Assembly (NCBI GenBank): GCA_019695435.1
Contig: JACTVF010000065.1
Span: 1-10,177 of the forward strand
Source: Methanoregulaceae archaeon
GTDB lineage: Archaea; Halobacteriota; Methanomicrobia; Methanomicrobiales; Methanospirillaceae
Reading direction: 5' to 3'
DNA length: 10,177 nucleotides
Part shown: positions 4,981 through 10,177 of the stretch, in pieces
Numbering within the stretch: the first letter of the stretch is position 1
How the letters are laid out: every line of letters starts with the position of its first letter
The notes under the pieces: generated by a model
Seen by the model: the letters and a program-made list of their open reading frames with translations, nothing else
Databases searched by the model: none
What the model was told of the DNA's origin: nothing
Position numbers and translations under genes: made by a program

Positions 4981-6561
4981 GTGAAGTACATTTTTGTCAC
5001 CGGTGGTGTTATGAGCGGCCTGGGGAAAGGTATCACAGCCGCCTCGGTCGGACGGATCCTGAAAAACCGGGGGTACCGGGTCACGGCCGTAAAAATCGAC
5101 CCGTACCTGAATATCGATGCCGGGACAATGAACCCTGCCCAGCACGGCGAGGTCTTTGTCTTAAAAGACGGGAGCGAGGTCGATCTCGATCTCGGCAACT
5201 ACGAACGGTTCCTCGACATTGAGCTCACGGCCTCACACAACATCACGACCGGCAAGGTGTACCGTACGGTCATCGACAAGGAACGCCGTGGCGATTTCCT
5301 AGGAGAGACCGTCCAGATCATCCCCCACATCACCGACCAGATCAAGGCCTGCATCCAGCAGGCGGCCGAAGAAGAGTTTCCCGATGGCTTAAAGGCAGAT
5401 GTCTGCCTTGTCGAGGTGGGCGGCACGGTTGGCGATATCGAGAGCATGCCGTTTCTGGAAGCAGTCCGGCAGATGCGAGGCGGACTCCCCGAACACGATT
5501 ACGTCCTGATCCATGTCACCCTCGTTCCCGAGGATGCGATGGGGGACTTGAAGACCAAGCCTACCCAGCACTCGGTAAAGGCCCTCCGGGAACTCGGGCT
5601 TCACGCAGATATCATCGTTTGCAGGAGCGAACGGGTGGTCGGTGCCAACACGAAGCGCAAGATCTCGGCGTTCTGCGATCTCCCTATCAGTGCGGTCATT
5701 TCGGCTGCCACCGCAGCCGACACCTACGAGGTTCCCATGGAGATGGAAAAGGAGGGGATAGCCGACGTCCTCTCCTCCATCCTCGGCCTTGAGAAAAAAG
5801 AGACCGACCCGTCCTGGTACCGGCTCGTCACCAAGGAGTACACGAACCGGGTGACGGTTGCGATCGTGAGCAAGTATGGTATCGAGGACGTCTATATCAG
5901 CATCAAGGAGGCGCTCAAGCATGCCGGCAGGGCGCTCTCGACCGAGGTGAAGATTGCATGGCTGGATGCGGAGCGGTACGAGCGCTGTCAGCTCAAGGAT
6001 TACGATGGCATTCTCATCCCGGGTGGCTTCGGGAAGCGGGGCATCGAAGGTAAGATCGAGGCGATAAAGTTTGCCCGCGAGAACAACGTGCCGTTTTTAG
6101 GGCTCTGCCTCGGGTTCCAGCTCGCGACCGTCGAATTTGCCCGGAACCGGTGCGGCATTGCCGATGCCACAAGCGAGGAGTTTGGGGAAGGTTCGCATGT
6201 GATTGCGCTCCTCCCCGAGCAGGAGAGCGTGACCGAACTGGGCGGCACGATGCGGCTTGGGGACTACACCTCCGATATCCGGGACGGCACCCTTGCGATG
6301 AAACTCTTCGGGCAGAATCAGATCGTCGAACGCCACCGGCACCGGTACGAGGTGAACCCGCGGTATATTGAAAAGCTGGAGAAGGAAGGGCTGGTCTTCT
6401 CGGCGACGAACAAGAACCGGATGGAGTGTCTGGAACTCCCCGGCCACCCGTTCTTCTTTGCGACCCAGTTCCACCCGGAGTTTAAGTCCCGGCCGACGAG
6501 GCCCTCCCCGCCCTACCTCGGTTTTGTCGAGGCATGCCGGGCAAACAAGCGGACAACATAG
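4981..6561 (+). CDS. pyrG: CTP synthase (glutamine-hydrolysing)
   Basis: A complete 526-residue CTP synthase, which converts UTP to CTP with ATP and glutamine in the last step of de novo pyrimidine nucleotide synthesis. The N-terminal synthetase domain opens with [20 protein letters not shown] (P-loop near residues 8-17) and continues with [20 protein letters not shown] and the nucleotide-binding [10 protein letters not shown]. The C-terminal class I glutaminase domain (about 285-526) has the oxyanion strand IPGGFGKRG, the nucleophile Cys376 in GLCLGFQ, and His498/Glu500 in QFHPEF, so the catalytic triad is intact. Length is close to the usual 530-545. The start is GTG with a good ribosome site. 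The stop is TAG, and 14 bases separate it from the GMP synthase subunit, so the two probably share a transcript. Feedback by CTP and activation by GTP are known for the family. Confidence 0.98.
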   Translation: MKYIFVTGGVMSGLGKGITAASVGRILKNRGYRVTAVKIDPYLNIDAGTMNPAQHGEVFVLKDGSEVDLDLGNYERFLDIELTASHNITTGKVYRTVIDKERRGDFLGETVQIIPHITDQIKACIQQAAEEEFPDGLKADVCLVEVGGTVGDIESMPFLEAVRQMRGGLPEHDYVLIHVTLVPEDAMGDLKTKPTQHSVKALRELGLHADIIVCRSERVVGANTKRKISAFCDLPISAVISAATAADTYEVPMEMEKEGIADVLSSILGLEKKETDPSWYRLVTKEYTNRVTVAIVSKYGIEDVYISIKEALKHAGRALSTEVKIAWLDAERYERCQLKDYDGILIPGGFGKRGIEGKIEAIKFARENNVPFLGLCLGFQLATVEFARNRCGIADATSEEFGEGSHVIALLPEQESVTELGGTMRLGDYTSDIRDGTLAMKLFGQNQIVERHRHRYEVNPRYIEKLEKEGLVFSATNKNRMECLELPGHPFFFATQFHPEFKSRPTRPSPPYLGFVEACRANKRTT

Positions 6562-6575
6562 TCAGGCGGACAGTC

Positions 6576-7493
6576 ATGGTCAAACCAGAGAAGTTCATTC
6601 CACAGGCAATCGAGGAGATTAAAAAAGCCGCCGGCACAGAAAAAATCGTGATGGCGCTCTCGGGAGGTGTCGACAGTTCGGTCTGCGCCGCGCTTGCCGC
6701 CCGGGCGATCGGCGACCGGCTGATCCCGATCTACATCGATACCGGCCTGATGCGCAAGGGTGAGACCGAACGAATAAAAACGGTGTTTGAGAACATCCGA
6801 CTCCAGGTGATCGACGCTGGCGACGAGTTTCTTGCAGCGCTTGCCGGGATCTCCGATCCTGAAGCCAAACGCAAGGCGATCGGCGAGCGCTTCATCCGGG
6901 TCTTCGAGCGGGAGGCAAAAAAGTCTGGCGCAACGTGTCTCTTGCAGGGCACAATCTACCCGGACCGGATCGAGAGCGAGGGGGGCATCAAAAGCCACCA
7001 CAATGTCGGTGGTATGCCTCTTGAGACGGCATTTACGAAAGTGATCGAACCGATCCGCGACCTCTACAAGGACGAGGTGCGGGAGGTGGCCGGGGCGCTT
7101 GGCCTGCCACAGGAGATCCAGCACCGGATGCCGTTTCCCGGCCCTGGCCTCGCGGTACGGATCCTTGGTGAGGTCACCCGGGAGAAGGTCGCGGTGATCC
7201 GGGAGGCCAACTGGATCGCCGAGTCCGAGATCGTCGAGCAGTACCACCCCTGGCAGTGCTTTGCCGCCCTTGTCGGTCTCGGGACCGGGGTGAAGGGCGA
7301 CAACCGGATTCACGGGTGGATCATCGCGATCCGGGCTGTGAACTCCCGGGACGGCATGACGGCCGATCCTCTGGACATCCCGTTTGCCGATCTCACGAGG
7401 ATCGGCGCGAGGATCACAGCCGAGATCCCGAGTGTCGCCCGCGTGGTCTACGATATCACCCCGAAACCGCCGGCGACGATCGAGTACGAATAA
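6576..7493 (+). CDS. guaAB: GMP synthase, ATP-pyrophosphatase subunit (archaeal split GuaA, subunit B)
   Basis: A 305-residue protein equal to the C-terminal two thirds of bacterial GuaA. It adenylates XMP and, with ammonia supplied by a separate glutaminase subunit, yields GMP. The PP-loop SGGVDSS is at residues 29-35. Further family motifs are [41 protein letters not shown] and the C-terminal [16 protein letters not shown], which closes the dimer-forming domain. There is no glutaminase domain, so a GuaAA partner must be encoded elsewhere. The frame is open upstream to ATG 6534, inside pyrG. I chose ATG 6576 because it gives the normal archaeal N-terminus and leaves a 14-base gap after pyrG. 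Placement after pyrG groups two nucleotide amination steps (UTP to CTP, XMP to GMP). No strong ribosome site is visible, which fits re-initiation. Confidence 0.96.
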   Translation: MVKPEKFIPQAIEEIKKAAGTEKIVMALSGGVDSSVCAALAARAIGDRLIPIYIDTGLMRKGETERIKTVFENIRLQVIDAGDEFLAALAGISDPEAKRKAIGERFIRVFEREAKKSGATCLLQGTIYPDRIESEGGIKSHHNVGGMPLETAFTKVIEPIRDLYKDEVREVAGALGLPQEIQHRMPFPGPGLAVRILGEVTREKVAVIREANWIAESEIVEQYHPWQCFAALVGLGTGVKGDNRIHGWIIAIRAVNSRDGMTADPLDIPFADLTRIGARITAEIPSVARVVYDITPKPPATIEYE

Positions 7494-7497
7494 CCCC

Positions 7498-7502
7498 TTT
7501 TT
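7498..7502 (+). terminator. Weak T-run terminator after guaAB
   Basis: A run of five T begins five bases after the guaAB stop, with no stable hairpin before it. It may give partial termination; the next gene starts about 110 bases on, with its own candidate promoter. Confidence 0.3.
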
Positions 7503-7568
7503 CCATAAAACAATCCGGGAATTATGGGGGCGCTCGGGAATACACGCCCGTATTTCCTTGAAAAAGGA
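7503..7568 (+). promoter_or_regulatory. Promoter and leader region of argD, with direct repeat and hairpin
   Basis: CATAAAACA (7504-7512) is a possible TATA element, placing a start near 7534. CGGGAAT occurs twice, at 7516-7522 and 7535-7541, 19 bases apart, flanking that start. Further down, TCCTT-GAAA-AAGGA (7555-7568) is a perfect hairpin with a GNRA loop, 38 bases before the ATG. Each element is short; together they suggest a regulated leader, which is inference. Confidence 0.35.
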
Positions 7569-7606
7569 CAGGAAAAATCCGAAATTATTGAACTCACGTG
7601 ATACCC

Positions 7607-8758
7607 ATGAAAAATACCGATATTACAAGCCAATACAAGGCGCTTGATGACCAGTATTATATGCCCGCATTTTCGCGGAACCTGGCGATTGTCCGCGGAA
7701 AAGGCGCAAAAGTCTGGGATGGCAACGGAAAGGAATACATCGACTGCGTGGCCGGTATTGCCGTCTGCAGTACCGGGCACTGCCATCCGGCAGTAGTAAA
7801 AGCGATCTGCGAGCAGGCGCACGAGCTCATCCACTGCTCCAACCTCTACTACATCCCCCACCAGGGCGAGCTCGCGAAAAAGATCGTGGAGATCACGGGC
7901 CTGAAAAAGGCCTTCTTCGCGAACTCGGGAGCCGAGGCGAGCGATGGTGCCCTGAAACTCGCCCGGGTAAGGACAAAAAAGAGGAAGTTTGTTGCCTTCA
8001 CCCACGGGTTCCATGGCCGGACGATCGGGTCGCTTGCGGTGACGCACAAGCCGGCAGCCCGCGAGCCCTTCGAGCCGCTGGGCCTCCCGACCACGTTTGT
8101 TGAGTACGGGAACACCGAGGCCCTTAAAAAGGCCGTCGATGGCGATACTGCTGCGGTCATTGTCGAGCCGATCCAGGGAGAAGCCGGCGTCATCATTCCC
8201 CAGGACAGTTTCCTTGAGGGGATACGCGAGACCTGCGACCGGACCGGCGCCTTTATGATCGTTGACGAAGTCCAGACCGGGATGGGCCGGACTGGAAAGT
8301 GGCTGGCGATCCAGTACACGAAGGTCCAGCCCGATATGGTAACGCTCGCAAAAGGCATTGCAAGTGGTTTTCCCATGGGGGCGCTTGTCGCCCGCGACGG
8401 GCTTGAGTTCGGGAAAGGCGAGCACGGGAGCACGTTTGCCGGAGGGCCGGTTGCCTGTGCGGCGGGGCTTGCCACAATCGGCGTACTGGAACAGATCCTG
8501 CCGGACGTTGCTCGCAAGGGAGAGCGGTTCCGCAAAGGGCTTGCACGGTATCATCCCCGCGTACGCGGACTGATGATTGGCATATCTGTCGGGGAGAAGT
8601 GTCCTGACGTGCAGAAGGAATGTGCCGAGAAAGGCGTGCTCGTGAACTGTGCGGCTGACGGGAACCTGCGGCTCGTCCCGCCGCTTGTGATATCTGACGC
8701 CGAGATCGACCGTGCGGTGAAGGTGATCGATGGAGCGCTTGGTAAGGTCATGCTATAG
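7607..8758 (+). CDS. argD: Acetylornithine aminotransferase (class III PLP aminotransferase)
   Basis: A complete 383-residue class III aminotransferase most like acetylornithine aminotransferase, which makes N-acetylornithine from N-acetylglutamate semialdehyde and glutamate in arginine synthesis. Visible motifs are FFANSGAEASDGALKLAR (103-120), which binds the cofactor phosphate, THGFHGRT (132-139), EPIQGEAG (187-194), IVDEVQTGMGRTGK (218-231) with Asp220 pairing the pyridine nitrogen, and the Schiff-base lysine Lys249 in TLAKGIASGFPMGA. The length is slightly below the bacterial enzyme. ATG 7607 is preferred over GTG 7598: the GTGAT just before it matches part of the archaeal ribosome site, and the GTG would lie inside that site. 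No other arginine gene is in the window, so the exact omega-amino substrate is an inference from motifs; related activities such as succinyldiaminopimelate or lysine-pathway transamination cannot be excluded. It overlaps hisC by 29 bases. Confidence 0.9.
   Translation: MKNTDITSQYKALDDQYYMPAFSRNLAIVRGKGAKVWDGNGKEYIDCVAGIAVCSTGHCHPAVVKAICEQAHELIHCSNLYYIPHQGELAKKIVEITGLKKAFFANSGAEASDGALKLARVRTKKRKFVAFTHGFHGRTIGSLAVTHKPAAREPFEPLGLPTTFVEYGNTEALKKAVDGDTAAVIVEPIQGEAGVIIPQDSFLEGIRETCDRTGAFMIVDEVQTGMGRTGKWLAIQYTKVQPDMVTLAKGIASGFPMGALVARDGLEFGKGEHGSTFAGGPVACAAGLATIGVLEQILPDVARKGERFRKGLARYHPRVRGLMIGISVGEKCPDVQKECAEKGVLVNCAADGNLRLVPPLVISDAEIDRAVKVIDGALGKVML
8721..8728 (+). promoter_or_regulatory. Ribosome binding site for hisC inside the end of argD
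   Basis: AGGTGATC is an exact match to part of the complement of the archaeal 16S rRNA tail. It lies one base before ATG 8730, with the GGTG core four bases away. This supports the early start of hisC within argD and points to translational coupling. Confidence 0.5.
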
Positions 8759-9785
8759 GCAGGGCGGGTATGTTTTCGCAAAAAAGGCGGGAAGCAGTGC
8801 ACACGGTACGGGCAGTGATCGTGTCGCGCGGCTTGCCAGTAACGAGAACCCAGAAGCCCCGTCGCCGGCAGTGGTAGCGGCAGCGCAGCAGGCAGTCCTT
8901 ACCGCAAACCGGTACCCCGACGAGCGGGTGGACGTGCTCGTTGCCGCCCTCCGGGCCTATTACGGTGATTACACCTTTGTGACTGGTGTCGGGATGGATG
9001 GGGTGATCGAGACCTTGGTCCGGATGCTTGTCGACCCAGGGGAGACGGTGGCGATATCGGTACCCACTTTCTCCTACTACGGGCTTGCCGCACAGGCACA
9101 GGGAGCGCGGGTCGTTCCGGTTCCCCGTCGGGCGGATTTCTCGGTCGATACCGGTGCTCTTGTGCGGGCGGGAAAGGATGCGAAGATCGTTGTGCTCTGC
9201 ACCCCGAATAATCCGACCGGCAACGCGACGTCTGTTGGCGATGTGCAGCGGGTGCTCGATGAGATTAAGGGAATACTCTTCCTTGACAATGCGTACATCG
9301 AGTTCTCGGGCATCGATTACCTGCCCCTGATGAAGAAGTACGACAACCTCGTGATCGGCCGGACGTTCTCGAAGGTGTACTCCCTTGCCGGCCTTCGGAT
9401 CGGGTATGCGTTTGTCCCGGCCTGGCTCCAGCCGTTCTATATCCGGGCGGGTACGCCGTTTACGGTGAACTCGGTCTCGGCAGCAGCGGCAGCAGCGGCG
9501 CTTTCGGATAAGGAGCATGCCGCCCGGTATATCACGCAGGTGCAGGTGTGGAGGAAGCGTTTTACTGCGGAACTGAAGTTCCCGGTGATCCCGTCGGATG
9601 CCAACTTTGTGATGGTGGACGTGGCGCCGCATACCGGCGATGAGGTGGTCGAGAAACTTGCCGCACGGGGCGTGCTCGTGCGGTCGTGCAGAAGTTTTAC
9701 AGGACTTGCCAACCATTATATCCGTGTGAGTATCGGAGAGGACTGGGAGAACGGGTTGTTTATCCGGGAGTTAAACGCCTTATGA
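8730..9785 (+). CDS. hisC: Histidinol-phosphate aminotransferase (class I/II PLP aminotransferase)
   Basis: A complete 351-residue HisC, which transaminates imidazole-acetol phosphate with glutamate to histidinol phosphate in histidine synthesis. The typical N-terminus GGYVFAKK is followed by RLASNENPEAPSP (34-46), the glycine-rich GVGMDGVIETLVRML (86-100), CTPNNPTGN (157-165), FLDNAYIEF (184-192) and the cofactor lysine Lys215 in RTFSKVYSLAGLRIGY. Length is standard. The aspartate-aromatic motif reads DNAY rather than the commoner DEAY; Asp186 and Tyr189 are kept, so activity is expected. The start at 8730 lies 29 bases inside argD and is backed by AGGTGATC just upstream; no in-frame ATG follows soon enough to keep the conserved N-terminus. 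It is not in a histidine operon here. The related aromatic or 2-aminoadipate aminotransferases are less likely given the motifs. Confidence 0.92.
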   Translation: MERLVRSCYRQGGYVFAKKAGSSAHGTGSDRVARLASNENPEAPSPAVVAAAQQAVLTANRYPDERVDVLVAALRAYYGDYTFVTGVGMDGVIETLVRMLVDPGETVAISVPTFSYYGLAAQAQGARVVPVPRRADFSVDTGALVRAGKDAKIVVLCTPNNPTGNATSVGDVQRVLDEIKGILFLDNAYIEFSGIDYLPLMKKYDNLVIGRTFSKVYSLAGLRIGYAFVPAWLQPFYIRAGTPFTVNSVSAAAAAAALSDKEHAARYITQVQVWRKRFTAELKFPVIPSDANFVMVDVAPHTGDEVVEKLAARGVLVRSCRSFTGLANHYIRVSIGEDWENGLFIRELNAL

Positions 9786-10177
9786 TGTGCGGCATCACCG
9801 GGACGCCGGGAACCGGGAAATCCACGGTGGCCGACGAACTGGCTCGCCGGGGGTACCGGGTGATTCATATCACGGATATCGTGCAACCCTATTATCAGGG
9901 CAAAGATCCGGAGCGGGACACGCAGATCATCGATACCGACCGGATGGCCGACGAATTCGTGCCATTCGACGGTTTTGTCGAGGGACACTTTGCCCACCTG
10001 CTGCCCTGCGACAGGATTGTGGTGCTTCGGTTGCGGCCCGACAAACTCGCCGCCCGGCTTATGACCCGTGGCTACTCGAAGGAAAAGACCGGGGAGAACC
10101 GGGACGCCGAAGCACTGGATGTCTGCCTGATCGAGACGGTGGAGCAATATGAACCTTCGCAGGTCTTCGAACTGGAC
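9782..10177 (+). CDS. AK6/Fap7-type adenylate kinase (partial, runs off right edge)
   Basis: The 132 visible codons begin MMCGITGTPGTGKSTVADEL, a P-loop with Lys13, and continue through FDGFVEGHFAHLLPCDRIVV, LRLRPDKLAARLMTRGY and SKEKTGENRDAEALDV. This is the pattern of AK6/Fap7 proteins, which have adenylate kinase/ATPase activity and in eukaryotes and archaea assist maturation of the small ribosomal subunit through Rps14/uS11. The archaeal family is about 170-190 residues, so roughly 40-60 residues are missing at the C-terminus beyond the window. Two start codons are possible: ATG 9782, overlapping the hisC stop as ATGA, and ATG 9785 in the same frame, overlapping by one base. The first is used here. 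The overlap implies co-translation with hisC. It is a different family from the main archaeal adenylate kinase (AdkA). Confidence 0.9.
   Translation, partial: MMCGITGTPGTGKSTVADELARRGYRVIHITDIVQPYYQGKDPERDTQIIDTDRMADEFVPFDGFVEGHFAHLLPCDRIVVLRLRPDKLAARLMTRGYSKEKTGENRDAEALDVCLIETVEQYEPSQVFELD

Noticed and set aside
6559..6561. TAG stop of pyrG as a possible pyrrolysine codon
   Set aside because: The protein is complete at family length with QFHPEF near its end, and the sequence after TAG is unrelated to any CTP synthase extension.
6513..7313. 266-codon open frame on the minus strand opposite guaAB
   Set aside because: It is complementary to conserved PP-loop and GMP synthase motifs, with no family resemblance of its own.
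7448..8554. 368-codon open frame on the minus strand opposite guaAB end and argD
   Set aside because: It lies antisense to a clearly conserved aminotransferase, its translation is rich in R, P and G with no recognisable domain, and GC-rich third positions commonly leave such antisense frames open.
8748..9716. 322-codon open frame on the minus strand opposite hisC
   Set aside because: It is an antisense shadow of hisC: the product is full of R, H and G with no motif, and no promoter or ribosome site is seen.

Overview
The window looks like the chromosome of a methanogenic archaeon of the order Methanomicrobiales, possibly close to Methanoregula; the genus is a guess from the style of the proteins. 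Supporting signs are a stand-alone ATP-pyrophosphatase subunit of GMP synthase (the split, archaeal form), an AK6/Fap7-type adenylate kinase, T-run terminators, TATA-like boxes at archaeal spacing, purine-rich ribosome sites resembling GGTGAT, and moderately GC-rich coding sequence. I see no mobile element, CRISPR array, rRNA or tRNA.

Left part (1-3160, minus strand). A long TPR-repeat protein runs off the left edge; its 585 visible codons end in a winged-helix-like segment. It overlaps by ATGA the end of an ALG5/DPM1-like family 2 glycosyltransferase, so the two are probably co-translated. Upstream of the glycosyltransferase lie two small unrecognised proteins, the second with a winged-helix look.

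Middle part (3191-4980). A PaaI-like hotdog thioesterase is divergent from the small genes. A 358-base gap follows, holding terminators, an interleaved inverted-repeat pair and a candidate small structured RNA. Then comes a minus-strand secreted TPR protein anchored by a C-terminal membrane helix. It diverges from pyrG across a 232-base promoter region.

Right part (4981-10177, plus strand). First is a nucleotide pair: pyrG (UTP to CTP) and, 14 bases later, the ATP-pyrophosphatase subunit of GMP synthase (XMP to GMP). After about 110 bases with a possible promoter comes a tightly packed run: an argD-like aminotransferase, hisC overlapping it by 29 bases, and an AK6-type kinase overlapping hisC by 4 bases and leaving the window.

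Most of the window is housekeeping metabolism. I do not see a convincing new multi-gene system. The points most worth a second look are the non-coding structures at 3680-3725 and 3815-3896, a dyad at the TPR-gene promoter, the TPR plus winged-helix architecture, and the overlapped argD-hisC-AK6 cluster. Both edge genes are incomplete only because the window ends.
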